Notes: generated by a model from the sequence alone, not told the origin. A stretch of 64,000 nucleotides of DNA from Parasphingopyxis marina (GCF_014237875.1 NZ_JACJVJ010000001.1:1538501-1602500); one strand, 5' to 3'. Counted from the stretch's first letter, positions 19,151 through 28,315 are shown. Translations and numbers: made by a program.

Positions 19151-19890
19151 AAAGGGCATCCCGGGTCCTTGGGCAAAGCGAGGCTGCGGAAGCGCATCGA
19201 GAGCGCATCGACGAGCAACAGCTTGCCCGCCATGTCTTCGCCAAAGTCGGCAATCTGCCGGATCGTCTCCAGCGCCGCGAGGCTGCCCATCACCCCCGCC
19301 AGCGCGCCGAGCACGCCCTGGTCGGCGCAGCTGATATCGGGCCGGTCGGGATCGGCGCCGACGAAACAGCGGTAGCAGGGCTTGTCGGCCTCCCAACCCC
19401 GGAACACGCCAAGCTGCCCCTCGAACTGGCCGATGGCGGAGGAGACGAGCGGGATGCGCAGGCGATGCGCGGTGTCCGCGACAAGCAGCCGGGTTGCGAA
19501 ATTGTCGGACCCGTCGATGGCGACGTCACTGCCGGAGAGGAAATTCTCGGCATTGGTCTCGTCGAGCCGCGCCTCGACGGTATCGACGGCAACATCGGGA
19601 TTGAGCGCGGCGATTGCCGATTTCGCCTTCGCGACCTTGGGCGCGCCGACATCCGCCGTCCCGAACAGCGTCTGACGCTGGAGGTTGGAGAGCGCGACCA
19701 TATCGTCGTCGATCAGTTTGAGCCGCCCGATCCCCGCCGCGGCGAGATACTGGATCAGCGGCGATCCGATGCCGCCCGCGCCGATAATGGCGACCGTCGC
19801 GCCGAGCAGCTTCTGCTGCCCGTCGCCGCCAATCTCCTTGAGGACGATATGGCGGGCATAGCGGTCTAGCTGGTCGTCACTGAGCGTCAC
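19138..19890 (-). CDS. moeB: HesA/MoeB/ThiF family adenylyltransferase
   Basis: 250 residues. N-terminal RYARHIVLKEIGGDGQQKLL, ATP site GAGGIGSPLIQYLAAAGIG, NLQRQTLF, DGSDNFATR, and paired zinc motifs CYRC (about 172) and CPLC (C-terminus). Adenylates the C-terminal Gly of MoaD or ThiS-type sulfur carriers. No rhodanese domain, unlike MOCS3-type proteins. The MoeB versus ThiF choice is uncertain because no moa or thi neighbour is present. The stop is embedded in the dsrE-like start. Confidence 0.88.
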   Translation of the reverse strand: MTLSDDQLDRYARHIVLKEIGGDGQQKLLGATVAIIGAGGIGSPLIQYLAAAGIGRLKLIDDDMVALSNLQRQTLFGTADVGAPKVAKAKSAIAALNPDVAVDTVEARLDETNAENFLSGSDVAIDGSDNFATRLLVADTAHRLRIPLVSSAIGQFEGQLGVFRGWEADKPCYRCFVGADPDRPDISCADQGVLGALAGVMGSLAALETIRQIADFGEDMAGKLLLVDALSMRFRSLALPKDPGCPLCAA

Positions 19891-19900
19891 GCCGTCCTCT

Positions 19901-20362
19901 CTAGGTTCCGGTCGAGCCGAAGCCCCCTGTGCCGCGCACCGTATCGTCGAGTTCCTCGACCTCGATCATCTCGGCGCGGAGCACGGGCGCGGGAACGAGC
20001 TGGGCGATGCGTTCGCCGCGCAGCGCCGAAAAGGGTGCGCTGCCGAGATTGGCGAGGATCACTTTCACCTCGCCGCGATAGTCGCTGTCGATCGTGCCGG
20101 GCGTGTTGAGGCAGGTCACGCCATGCTTGAAGGCGAGCCCCGAGCGCGGGCGTACCTGCACCTCATATCCGTCCGGGATGGCGATGGCGAAGCCCGAGGG
20201 CACGGCCATGCGCTCGCCGGGCTCCAGCGTGAAATCCTCGGCCGTCACCACATCCATGCCGGCCGCGCCCGCGCTCGCATAAGCGGGCATCGGCAGGCCT
20301 TCGCCGTGCGGCAGCCGTTTCAGTCTAATCTCGATCAACGGTTTTTCCTTCGATGATGGCAT
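19901..20362 (-). CDS. dut: Deoxyuridine 5'-triphosphate nucleotidohydrolase
   Basis: 153 residues, family length. All five dUTPase motifs are visible: [45 protein letters not shown] and the P-loop-like end [10 protein letters not shown]. Hydrolyses dUTP to dUMP. The ATG lies 38 bases inside the doxX 3' end. Directly downstream of coaBC-doxX, as coaBC and dut are neighbours in many bacteria. Confidence 0.97.
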   Translation of the reverse strand: MPSSKEKPLIEIRLKRLPHGEGLPMPAYASAGAAGMDVVTAEDFTLEPGERMAVPSGFAIAIPDGYEVQVRPRSGLAFKHGVTCLNTPGTIDSDYRGEVKVILANLGSAPFSALRGERIAQLVPAPVLRAEMIEVEELDDTVRGTGGFGSTGT

Positions 20363-20765
20363 CGGCCGACCAGCGCCCGGCGCCGGCGGTGGCGTAGAGC
20401 AGCCCGATGGCGACGAGCACGATGGCCGGCCACCATTCCCGGAAGGTCTGCTCCCAATGCACGCCGATCACGCCGACGATGAAATTGACGGCGAGGACGA
20501 TGCCCGCCCAGCGCGTGAACAGGCCGAGGACCAGCGCGATGCCGATTGCGAACTGCACCCAGACGGTCAGCGGCGCGAGGATTTCGGGCGAGGAGAAACC
20601 GAAGGCGGCCATGAAGGCGATGAATTCCTCCATCCGCTCGGCGCTGACGATATTGTCCCACACGCCGTAGATCAGGAAGCCGCCGGTCAGCAGGCGCAGC
20701 GCCGCCAGGCCGAGATCGGCATAGGCAGCGAGGCCGGGCAGGAACAGCAGGTCGCGCCTGGTCAT
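20325..20765 (-). CDS. DoxX family membrane protein
   Basis: 146 residues, four membrane segments. [17 protein letters not shown], then [33 protein letters not shown] matches the DoxX pattern. Integral inner-membrane protein of unclear function; relatives are linked to redox or thiosulfate metabolism. The ATG overlaps the coaBC stop (ATGA) and the 3' end overlaps dut by 38 bases, so it is embedded in the operon. Confidence 0.85.
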   Translation of the reverse strand: MTRRDLLFLPGLAAYADLGLAALRLLTGGFLIYGVWDNIVSAERMEEFIAFMAAFGFSSPEILAPLTVWVQFAIGIALVLGLFTRWAGIVLAVNFIVGVIGVHWEQTFREWWPAIVLVAIGLLYATAGAGRWSADAIIEGKTVDRD

Positions 20766-21961
20766 GCCAGGGTCTCGGCGATCCGTTCGGCCAGCTTGCG
20801 GGCGACTTCGCTTTTGGGCATCTGGTCCCAGCTTTCGACGCCGGCGGCGGTGATCAGGTGGATGCTGTTTTCGGTGCCGCCCATCACGTCGCCGGAAACA
20901 TCGTTGGCGACGATCCAGTCGCAGCCCTTGCGGTCGAGCTTGGCCCTGGCGTGGCCGACAACCTTGTCGGTTTCGGCCGCGAACCCGATCAGCAGCCCGG
21001 GGCGTCGATCGCTGCCGCCGAGCCCGGCCAGGATGTCGGGGTTCTCGACCAGCTGCAGCTCGGGCGGGCCGCCGGTCTCGCCCTTCTTGATCTTGCGCGG
21101 CGAGGATTCGGCCCGCCAGTCGGCGACCGCGGCGACAAGGATCGCGACATCGGCGGGCAGCGCTTCGTTGACCGCAGCCTCCATCTCGCGCGCCGTCTGC
21201 ACGTCGATGCGGGTTACGCCGCGCGGCGTGTCGAGCGACACCGGGCCCGTGACCAGCGTCACCTTCGCGCCGAGCCGGGCGAGCGCGCCGGCGATGGCGA
21301 AGCCCTGCCGCCCGGACGAACGGTTGGCGATATAGCGAACCGGGTCGATCGGCTCATGCGTCGGCCCGGCGGTGACAAGGGCATGTTTGCCGGCAAGCGG
21401 AGCAGGGGCGGCCGAGGGCGGCGAGGCGAGCAGCGTTTCGATTTCCTCGAGGATAGCGGCGGGTTCGGGAAGCCGGCCTTCGCCAAATTCGCCGCAGGCC
21501 ATCGCGCCTTCGTCCGGTTGCATCACGACGACACCGTCGGCGCGAAGCCGCTCGACATTGCGGCGGGTCGCGGCGTGTTCCCACATCCGCACGTTCATCG
21601 CGGGGACGGCCAGCACCTGCGTGTCGGTGGCGAGCAGCAAGGTTGTCGCGAGATCGTCGGCGATACCGGCGGCCATTTTCGCCATCAGGTCGGCCGTCGC
21701 CGGACAGACGACGATCAGGTCGGCTTCACGGCTAAGCTGGATATGCCCCATCTCGGTTTCGTTTTTGAGGCTCCAGAGGCTGGTGAAGACTTCGTTTTCG
21801 GAAAGCGCGGCCAGGCTCATCGGCGTCACGAATTGCGATCCGCCCTCGGTGAGCACGCAGCGTACGTCGCCGCCCGCCTTGCGGATCAGCCGGATCAGCT
21901 CGCAGGATTTATAGGCCGCGATGCCGCCGCCGATCACCAGGAGGACGCGCTTGCCGATCAT
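20762..21961 (-). CDS. coaBC: Bifunctional phosphopantothenoylcysteine decarboxylase/phosphopantothenate-cysteine ligase
   Basis: 399 residues from MIGKRVLLVIGGGIAAYK. CoaC half: FMN-binding GGGIAAYKSCELIR, the PAMNVRMWEH substrate motif (about 120). CoaB half: VTAGPTHEPIDPVRYIANRSSGRQG (about 185), AAVADWR, KIKKGE dimer/lysine motif and LVENPDILAGL, IGFAAETD. Two steps of coenzyme A synthesis. ATGA overlaps at both ends (methyltransferase upstream, doxX downstream). Confidence 0.97.
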   Translation of the reverse strand: MIGKRVLLVIGGGIAAYKSCELIRLIRKAGGDVRCVLTEGGSQFVTPMSLAALSENEVFTSLWSLKNETEMGHIQLSREADLIVVCPATADLMAKMAAGIADDLATTLLLATDTQVLAVPAMNVRMWEHAATRRNVERLRADGVVVMQPDEGAMACGEFGEGRLPEPAAILEEIETLLASPPSAAPAPLAGKHALVTAGPTHEPIDPVRYIANRSSGRQGFAIAGALARLGAKVTLVTGPVSLDTPRGVTRIDVQTAREMEAAVNEALPADVAILVAAVADWRAESSPRKIKKGETGGPPELQLVENPDILAGLGGSDRRPGLLIGFAAETDKVVGHARAKLDRKGCDWIVANDVSGDVMGGTENSIHLITAAGVESWDQMPKSEVARKLAERIAETLA

Positions 21962-22848
21962 GGGGTCGGCTTTGCGATCTTGCGGGCGGCTTGTCGAGTC
22001 GGGCGCCGGCGGAGTTCCGCCCACGGCCGGTGCTCGATCTCCTCGAAGCGGAGCGGCTTTTCGAGATCGAAGCGCATCGTCGCGCGCTTGCGGTCGACGG
22101 CGGCGCCGTGCCGTTCGGCAAGGTCGACCAGAGGCCAGAGAAAATCCTCCGTGCCCGTCGGCCCCGCCGACATGTTGAGGCCGATGAACAGGGTTCCCGG
22201 ATAGGTGAGGCGGGTGTCGCACAGATATTCGATGAAGGATGCCCATTCCGGCACGTCCCAGCGGCGGCTCCTGTCGCCGGGAAAGACGTCGAACACCTGG
22301 CCGTTGACGACGACCATGTCGTGGCGGCCCAGCTCGTCGGGCAGCGGTTCGCCGAGCTTTACGCCGCCCTCGATCCGGGGGATGCCGAACAGCGCGATCA
22401 GATCGGCGTAAACGGCGGGATCGGCCTTGTCGAACGCGAGCACCTTGTGCCCGTGCGCCTTGGCGATCGCGAGAAACTGGCCGCCGCCTGCGCCGATATC
22501 GAGGATCGAACCGGGCGGGCGGGTATCGATATCAAGAAGCAGGGCGATCCGCGAATGGATCATGAACCAGGGCGCGAGATCGACATATTTCGTGACCGCC
22601 AGTTCGTCGGCCTGCTCGATTTCCTCGCGATACTTTTGCTGCAGCGCTGCATAGCCGGCCGGATCGACCGATTGCGCGACGCGGTCGTAGATTGCGCGCT
22701 GCCGCTCGTTGGTGACGACAGCACGCCAGCCCTTCAGGCGCTCCTTAAGGGGGCGCAAGGGCCGATAGGTAACGCCGTCCGCGTCGGGACGGCGCACCGG
22801 CTTCGGCCCGAGCCCGAGTGCCTTTTTTACGCGTTTCACTAAAGCCAC
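21958..22848 (-). CDS. Class I SAM-dependent methyltransferase
   Basis: 296 residues from a GTG at 22848, chosen because AGGAAG lies 6 bases upstream; it overlaps ubiB by 10 bases (GTG at 22839 is an alternative). Motif I GSILDIGAGGGQFLAIA (about 113), HKVLAFDKADPAVYADL and DMVVVNGQVFDV follow. The N-terminus is basic with a helical region. Substrate unknown; its place between ubiB and coaBC suggests but does not show a quinone-linked role. Confidence 0.75.
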   Translation of the reverse strand: MALVKRVKKALGLGPKPVRRPDADGVTYRPLRPLKERLKGWRAVVTNERQRAIYDRVAQSVDPAGYAALQQKYREEIEQADELAVTKYVDLAPWFMIHSRIALLLDIDTRPPGSILDIGAGGGQFLAIAKAHGHKVLAFDKADPAVYADLIALFGIPRIEGGVKLGEPLPDELGRHDMVVVNGQVFDVFPGDRSRRWDVPEWASFIEYLCDTRLTYPGTLFIGLNMSAGPTGTEDFLWPLVDLAERHGAAVDRKRATMRFDLEKPLRFEEIEHRPWAELRRRPTRQAARKIAKPTP

Positions 22849-24371
22849 AACCAACTTCCTACTGCTCCGATTGCAAAAGCTGCGACGGCGATAGCCGCAT
22901 AGCGCCAGCCATTGCCGGATTTCCATGTGTCGATATCGCGCAGCGGCGGCGCGGGGGGCGCGGCGCCGCGTTTCGGCAGTTCGGCTTCCAGCCGCCGCAC
23001 GAGTTCGGGCAGGCGGAGCAAGGTCGAGACATCCTCGCGCAGCCGGTCGGCAATCGCCGCTTCCGGCCCCAGCTCGCTGCGCAGCCATTCGCTGACAAAG
23101 GGTTTCGCCGTTTCCCACATATTGACGTCGGGATCGAGGCTGGTCGCCACGCCCTCGACCATCACCATCGTTTTCTGGAGGAGGAGGAGGTGCGGCTGGG
23201 TCGGCATGTCGAAATCGCGGGTGATGCCGAACAGGCCGTCCAGCATCTGGCCGACCGAGATATCCTTGACCGGCAGCCCGCGGATCGGTTCGCCGACCGC
23301 GCGGAGCGCCGTCGCGAATTCGTCGAGATTATGATGCGGAGGCACATAGCCCGCCTCGAAATGGATCTCGGCGACGCGGCGATAATTGCCGGTGATCAGG
23401 CCGTACAGGATCTCGGCGAGCCAGAGCCGTGCGCGCCGGTCGATTCGGCCCATGATGCCGAAATCGATCGCGGCGATCTTGCCGTCGGCAAGGACGAAGA
23501 GATTCCCCTGATGCATGTCGGCATGGAAAAAGCCTTCGGAGATTGCCTGGCGCAAAAAGGCGTGGACGAGCGTTGCCGCCAGCGCCTTGCGGTCATGGCC
23601 GGCCGCATCCAGCGCCTCGCGATCCGATATCCGCACGCCGTCGAACCATTGCAGCGTCATCACCCGGCCGCCGGTGCGCTGCCAGTCGATTTCCGGCACG
23701 ACATAATCGGGTTCGGCCGCCATCGCTTCGGCGAGTTCGGACGCCGAGGCGGCCTCGCGGCGCAGATCCAGCTCGCGCGCCGTCCAGCGCTTGAAGGTTT
23801 CGATGGTCAGGCGCGGGCGCAAGCGGGCGAGTTCGCCGCCCATTTCCTCGACCTGCGCGGCGGCCCATTCATAGGTGTCGATCGCGCGGGCGAATTCCTT
23901 CTCGATGCCGGGGCGCAGGACTTTCACGGCCACCGTCCGGCCATCGGTCGTCACCGCCTTGTGGACCTGCGCGATCGAGGCAGCGCCGACCGGATCGGGA
24001 TCGATGCTGTCGAAAAGATCGCTTACCGGCTTGCCGAAGGACTGGACGATGGCTGCCTCGATCTCGGCATAGGGGACGGGCGGCAACCGGTCCTGCAGCC
24101 GGAAGAGATCGTTGGCGGCTTCCTCGCCGACGAGATCGGGGCGGGTCGCCAGGGTCTGGCCGAGCTTGATCGCGGCCGGGCCGATCGCCTGAAAGGCATC
24201 GGCATAAGTGGGCTGTTTCGGCACGCGCGCGCCGAACCGGGCGAGGCGAATCAGCCGCTTCACAGGTTTCGGGGTCAGCGGATCGCGCTCGATGCCGCTG
24301 AGCGCGCCGTGACGCGCGAGAATGCGGCCCCATTTCAGCAGCCGCCAGATATGCGTACGGGGACGGGTCAA
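22839..24371 (-). CDS. ubiB: Ubiquinone biosynthesis protein UbiB (ABC1/COQ8-like atypical kinase)
   Basis: 510 residues. KxGQ motif IKLGQTLATRPDLVG (about 68), Ala-rich loop GAASIAQVHKA, kinase lysine AVKVLRPGIEKEF, HADMHQGNLFV and IDFGIMGRIDR (about 285), and a C-terminal hydrophobic segment (AIAVAAFAIGAVGSWLWL) anchoring it to the inner membrane. Supports ubiquinone synthesis. ATGA overlap with ubiE upstream. Confidence 0.96.
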   Translation of the reverse strand: MTRPRTHIWRLLKWGRILARHGALSGIERDPLTPKPVKRLIRLARFGARVPKQPTYADAFQAIGPAAIKLGQTLATRPDLVGEEAANDLFRLQDRLPPVPYAEIEAAIVQSFGKPVSDLFDSIDPDPVGAASIAQVHKAVTTDGRTVAVKVLRPGIEKEFARAIDTYEWAAAQVEEMGGELARLRPRLTIETFKRWTARELDLRREAASASELAEAMAAEPDYVVPEIDWQRTGGRVMTLQWFDGVRISDREALDAAGHDRKALAATLVHAFLRQAISEGFFHADMHQGNLFVLADGKIAAIDFGIMGRIDRRARLWLAEILYGLITGNYRRVAEIHFEAGYVPPHHNLDEFATALRAVGEPIRGLPVKDISVGQMLDGLFGITRDFDMPTQPHLLLLQKTMVMVEGVATSLDPDVNMWETAKPFVSEWLRSELGPEAAIADRLREDVSTLLRLPELVRRLEAELPKRGAAPPAPPLRDIDTWKSGNGWRYAAIAVAAFAIGAVGSWLWL

Positions 24372-25108
24372 ATGCGGTAGCCGCTGTGAATGGCGACGAG
24401 GCCGCCGAGCATCGGTTCGACCCTGGTCTGCACGAAGCCGGCTTCGCCGATCATCGCCTTGAAGGCGTCCATGTCCGGGAAGCGGCGGATCGATTCGATC
24501 AGATAGCGATAGCTGTCCTCGTCATGGGCGAGCGCCTTGCCGATCTTCGGCACGACCTTGTGCGAATAGGCATCGTAGATTTCCGCGAAGCCCGGCCAGA
24601 GCGTCGTCGAAAATTCGAGGCAGAAGAAGCGCCCGCCGCGTTTCAGAACGCGGTGTGCTTCCTCGAGTGCCTGTTGGATGTGGGTTACGTTCCGGATGCC
24701 GAAGGCGATCGTATAGGCGTCGAAGCTCTTGTCTTCGAAGCTCAACGCCTCGGCATTTTCTTCGGCCCAGTTCAGCCCTTCGATCTTGCGCTTCTCGGCC
24801 CGCTCCATGCCGACGGCGAGCATTTCGGCATTGATGTCGGCGACGGTCACCTGCGCGCCGCGTTTTGCCATGCGGAAGGCGATGTCGCCGGTGCCGCCCG
24901 CCATGTCGAGGATGGTCTCGCCCTCGCGCGGTTTCACGCGGCGCACGAACCGGTCCTTCCACAGCCGGTGCATGCCGCCCGACATTGCGTCGTTCATGAT
25001 GTCGTAGCGGGCCGCGACGTTCGAGAAGACGCCGCCGACCCGGCGGGTTTTCTCGTCGGGCGCTACGTCCTCATAGCCGAAAGATACCTGTTCGTTGCTC
25101 ATAGCCAT
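24368..25108 (-). CDS. ubiE: Ubiquinone/menaquinone C-methyltransferase UbiE
   Basis: 246 residues from ATG 25108 (ATG 25102 also possible; no strong ribosome site for either). FSNVAARYDIMNDAMSGGMHRLWKD, SAM motif ILDMAGGTGDIAFR (about 66), YTIAFGIRNVTH and GRFFCLEFS match UbiE closely; ends IHSGYRI. Methylates the demethoxy-quinol ring. First gene of a ten-gene minus-strand operon; divergent from mutM with a hairpin repeat between. Confidence 0.96.
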   Translation of the reverse strand: MAMSNEQVSFGYEDVAPDEKTRRVGGVFSNVAARYDIMNDAMSGGMHRLWKDRFVRRVKPREGETILDMAGGTGDIAFRMAKRGAQVTVADINAEMLAVGMERAEKRKIEGLNWAEENAEALSFEDKSFDAYTIAFGIRNVTHIQQALEEAHRVLKRGGRFFCLEFSTTLWPGFAEIYDAYSHKVVPKIGKALAHDEDSYRYLIESIRRFPDMDAFKAMIGEAGFVQTRVEPMLGGLVAIHSGYRI

Positions 25109-25190
25109 ACTGCCAATTGGGAAGGCCTGATCCTCTAGCCAAGCCTTGCCGCGCCCGCAAACGCATCTTAGCTGAGTTGTTTGTCGCAAA

Positions 25191-25270
25191 CGGCACCGGC
25201 CCGCTCCCCCACCCGGCCTCCCAATGAGCATATCCTGTGGGAGGCCGGGCGGGGGAGCGGGCCGGTGCCG
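25191..25270. repeat. Long hairpin repeat, copy 2 (REPIN-like)
   Basis: Inverted repeat of 33 bp per arm (25191-25223 and 25238-25270) with one A-C mismatch at 25211/25250 and a 14-base loop, ATGAGCATATCCTG. The core 25193-25268 matches 6391-6466 in 68 of 76 positions. Two of the arm differences are compensatory: 25203 G with 25258 C replaces A-T, and 25205 T with 25256 A replaces G-C. It sits between divergent ubiE and mutM, 20 bases before the mutM start. Confidence 0.88.
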
Positions 25271-25290
25271 GTTCCACCCGGAGAGGGCCC

Positions 25291-26103
25291 ATGCCGGAAT
25301 TGCCCGAAGTCGAAACGACCATACGCGGCCTGGAGCCCGTTCTCCTCGGCCAGCGCCTGGCGTCGGTCGATCCCCGGCGCCCCGATCTGCGTCGGCCGAT
25401 CCCGGCGGACCTGCGTCAGCGGCTGACCGGCGCGACGGTCACAAGGCTGCATCGCCGCGCCAAATACGGCCTGATCGATACGAGCCGCGGCGATACGATG
25501 ATCTTCCATCTCGGCATGTCGGGGCGCTGGCGCGTGGACCCGGAGGAGATCGGGACGCACGACCATCTGCTGATCGAGACGGGGGAGGGGCGCCGGCTGG
25601 CGCTCAACGACCCGCGCCGCTTCGGTTCGCTCGATATCGTGGAGACCGAAGCGCTTGCCGGTTTCGCACCCTTCGTTCGGCTCGGCCCGGAACCGCTCGG
25701 CCCGGAATTTACGGCGCGCCATCTCGCCGCCGCGCTGGCCGGCCGCGCCGCGCCGATAAAGGCGCTGCTGCTCGACCAGCGCGTCGTCGCGGGGCTCGGC
25801 AATATCTATGTCTGCGAGGCGCTGCACATGGCCGGTATCGCGCCGGGCACGATGGGGCGGCGGATCGGCATGGTGCGACTCGATCGGCTGGCGCGCGCGA
25901 TAGAAGCCGTGCTCGCATCGGCGATCGAAGCGGGCGGTTCCAGTTTGCGGGATTTTGCGCGCCCCGACGGCGAACTCGGCTATTTTTCCAAACAATGGCG
26001 CGCCTATGGGCGGGAAGGCGAGCCCTGCCATTGCGGCACGCCGATTCGCCGCCGCACGGATGGCGGACGCTCGACTTTTTACTGCCCGCGCTGCCAGCGT
26101 TGA
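25291..26103 (+). CDS. mutM: Formamidopyrimidine-DNA glycosylase (Fpg)
   Basis: 270 residues from MPELPEVETTIRGL, with GGAGAGG upstream; Pro2 is the catalytic nucleophile and Glu3 is present. H2TH region QRVVAGLGNIYVCEALH (about 168) and C-terminal zinc finger CHCGTPI...FYCPRC. Removes oxidised purines such as 8-oxoG. Its leader carries the copy 2 hairpin. Confidence 0.97.
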   Translation: MPELPEVETTIRGLEPVLLGQRLASVDPRRPDLRRPIPADLRQRLTGATVTRLHRRAKYGLIDTSRGDTMIFHLGMSGRWRVDPEEIGTHDHLLIETGEGRRLALNDPRRFGSLDIVETEALAGFAPFVRLGPEPLGPEFTARHLAAALAGRAAPIKALLLDQRVVAGLGNIYVCEALHMAGIAPGTMGRRIGMVRLDRLARAIEAVLASAIEAGGSSLRDFARPDGELGYFSKQWRAYGREGEPCHCGTPIRRRTDGGRSTFYCPRCQR

Positions 26104-26209
26104 AAAGCGCTGCGGGCCTTGACCTTTAGCGCCTTCATGGCTAGGTGCCTTCCGCTTCCGGTGTGGCGAGAGCCGCGCCTTTTTATTTTCAGATGATCGA
26201 GGTTTAGCC

Positions 26210-26470
26210 ATGGCGAATACGCTGCAGGCAAAGAAACGCATTCGCCGTAACGGACGGCGCACTGTTGTGAATACCAATCGCGTGAGCCGCATCCGCACCT
26301 TCATCAAGAAGGTCGAGACGGCCATCGAATCGGGCGACAAGAAGGTCGCCGCCGAGGCCCTCCAGGCGATGCAGCCCGAGCTGGCCCGTGGTGTCGCCAA
26401 GGGCGTCTATCACAAGAATACGGCCGCCCGGAAACTCTCGCGGCTGTCAAAGCGCGTCGCCTCGCTGTAG
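26210..26470 (+). CDS. rpsT: 30S ribosomal protein S20
   Basis: 86 residues; [21 protein letters not shown] start and basic helices with [20 protein letters not shown] end, typical of S20. GAGGTTT precedes the ATG. Binds 16S rRNA. Location between mutM and dnaA is common in sphingomonads. A CCGGGAA/TTCCCGG hairpin at 26483-26502 lies 12 bases past the stop and may end the transcript, though its T-run (26529-26535) comes late. Confidence 0.97.
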   Translation: MANTLQAKKRIRRNGRRTVVNTNRVSRIRTFIKKVETAIESGDKKVAAEALQAMQPELARGVAKGVYHKNTAARKLSRLSKRVASL

Positions 26471-26914
26471 TTTCATTACGGTCCGGGAACGAAAATTCCC
26501 GGTCCGCTTGAAACCGGCCTCGCTACAGTTTTTTTGCACTTTGGTTACGCCTTAGATTTCAACGAGTCGCATCCGCCGGAACTCATTTCGTATCCGAAAT
26601 GAAGTAAAATTAATTCAATTAAATCAATGATTTACATGGTGTAATACGGAGAATCGCGACTCTCCGTGTCAACCCCATTTATTTCATTTTTTTGACGTCC
26701 AGCCCCCTTGCGCAAAAGCCGTTAACACTTCATCAAATAGGTCCTCGGGCGGCTACGATTCTCGACTGCCCGAACAGACATCAGACTAAGGTACGATGCG
26801 AAAATCCCTATTTTCGCACCGGGTTTTCTGTGTCTGGCCACGCCGGATCGGGTGGGTCGTGCGTACCCAATGCGGCGGCGAGGGGGAGTGGCGAGCGTAG
26901 GGGAGGGATATAGA
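26471..26914. promoter_or_regulatory. rpsT-dnaA intergenic region (dnaA control region, possible origin-proximal DNA)
   Basis: 444 bp without a gene. It contains an AT-rich block (26584-26640), a CATTTCG-TATC-CGAAATG palindrome (26584-26601), AAATCAATGATTT, an ACGGAGA/TCTCCGT palindrome (26646-26667) whose loop region holds overlapping GAATC and GACTC, and further GANTC sites at 26564 and 26757. GANTC is the CcrM methylation site that controls dnaA promoters in some alphaproteobacteria. No clear DnaA-box cluster was found, so an origin is not claimed. Confidence 0.5.
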
Positions 26915-28315
26915 GTGCAGCGCGAAAATGGTCTTGAAACAGTGAGCATGTCCGGCCCCTTCGAGGCAGCCTGGGAGGCTATCCGTAACGGGTTGCGCCG
27001 GGATCTTGGCGCGCGGACCTTCGATCATTGGCTCAAGCCGATGAAGCTGACCGGGTTCGAGGAAGAGAAGGGCATGGTGCAGCTGGAGCTGCCGTCCCAC
27101 TTCATGGCCGACTGGGTTCGCGAACATTATTCCGATCGCCTGCGCTATGCCTGGCGCGCCACCGTGCCGAGCGTGCGCGAGATCGATATCGCCGCTGCCG
27201 CCGGCGCTTCGCGTCCGGCGCTCTTCATCGTCGGCGAGGAAGATGTCCTCCCGCCGACCGAGCAGCTGACCGGCACCACCAGCGACAGCATCGGCACCCC
27301 GCTCGAAAACCGCTACGTCTTCGCCAATTTCGTCACCGGCACCGCCAACGAGGTTGCGTTCAACGCGGCGCGGATGATGGCCGATACGGGCGTGCCGATG
27401 TTCTCTTCGCTTTATATTCATGCTGGCACCGGCCTCGGCAAGACGCACCTGCTTCACGCCATCGGCCATGAGTTCCTGCGGCAGAAGCCGCGCTCCAACG
27501 TGCTCTATATGTCGGCCGAAAAGTTCATGTACGAATTCGTCTCGGCGATGCGCGAGCGCGACACGATCGGTTTCAAGCAGAAGCTGCGCTCGGCCGACCT
27601 GCTGCTCGTCGACGACGTCCAGTTCATCGCCGGCAAGGAAGCCACGCAGGAAGAATTCTTCCATACGATCAACGAGATTATCGCGGCGGGTCACCGCCTG
27701 GTGATTAGCGCGGACCGGCCGCCGCACGAGCTGGGCGCGGTCGACAAGCGGATCGCCTCGCGGCTCGCCGGCGGCCTCGTCACCGATCTGCGCCAGGCCG
27801 ATCTCGATCATCGCCGGCGGATCGTTTCGCACAAGCTCGCGCAGATGCCGCAGGCCAACATGCCGCAAGACGTTGCCGATTTCCTCGCCCAGCGTTTCTC
27901 GGCCAGCATCCGCGAACTCGAAGGCGCACTGACCCGCGTCGTCGCCTATTCCTTGCTGTCCAAGCGGCCGATCGACATCGCCTTCGCGCAGGAAACGCTG
28001 GCCGATCTGCTCCGCCACTCGCAGCGCCGGATCACGATCGACGAGATCCAGCGCAGCGTGTGCGAACATTATGGTATCCGCCATGCGGAAATGACTTCAG
28101 CGAGACGCGCCCGCGAAGTGGCCCGCCCGCGGCAGGTCGCGATGTATCTGGCCAAGCGCCTGACGCCGCGGTCCCTGCCGGAAATCGGCCGGCGCTTCGG
28201 CGGGCGCGACCACACGACCGTCATCCACGCGATCAAGCGCATCAAGGAATTGCGCGTCGCCGATTCGGAGCTCGATTCGGACGTGCGCTCGCTGCTTCGC
28301 AAGCTGGAAAGCTAG
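26915..28315 (+). CDS. dnaA: Chromosomal replication initiator DnaA
   Basis: 466 residues from GTG 26915, chosen for GGGGAGGG seven bases upstream; ATG 26948 (MSGPFEAAWEAI) is the alternative. Domain I (FEAAWEAIRNGLRRDLGARTFDHWLKP), Walker A HAGTGLGKTHLLHA (about 168), Walker B LLLVDDVQFI, sensor region, and the C-terminal DNA-binding signature RPRQVAMYLAKRLT...GGRDHTTVIHAIKRI. Binds DnaA boxes and starts replication. Confidence 0.97.
   Translation: MQRENGLETVSMSGPFEAAWEAIRNGLRRDLGARTFDHWLKPMKLTGFEEEKGMVQLELPSHFMADWVREHYSDRLRYAWRATVPSVREIDIAAAAGASRPALFIVGEEDVLPPTEQLTGTTSDSIGTPLENRYVFANFVTGTANEVAFNAARMMADTGVPMFSSLYIHAGTGLGKTHLLHAIGHEFLRQKPRSNVLYMSAEKFMYEFVSAMRERDTIGFKQKLRSADLLLVDDVQFIAGKEATQEEFFHTINEIIAAGHRLVISADRPPHELGAVDKRIASRLAGGLVTDLRQADLDHRRRIVSHKLAQMPQANMPQDVADFLAQRFSASIRELEGALTRVVAYSLLSKRPIDIAFAQETLADLLRHSQRRITIDEIQRSVCEHYGIRHAEMTSARRAREVARPRQVAMYLAKRLTPRSLPEIGRRFGGRDHTTVIHAIKRIKELRVADSELDSDVRSLLRKLES

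Noticed and set aside
26610-26622. Possible CtrA site TTAA...TTAA upstream of dnaA
   Set aside because: The two TTAA boxes are 5 bases apart, not the 7 required for the standard site.
26471-26914. Replication origin
   Set aside because: AT-rich and next to dnaA, but no cluster of DnaA boxes (TTATCCACA-like) could be found by eye, so an origin is not claimed.
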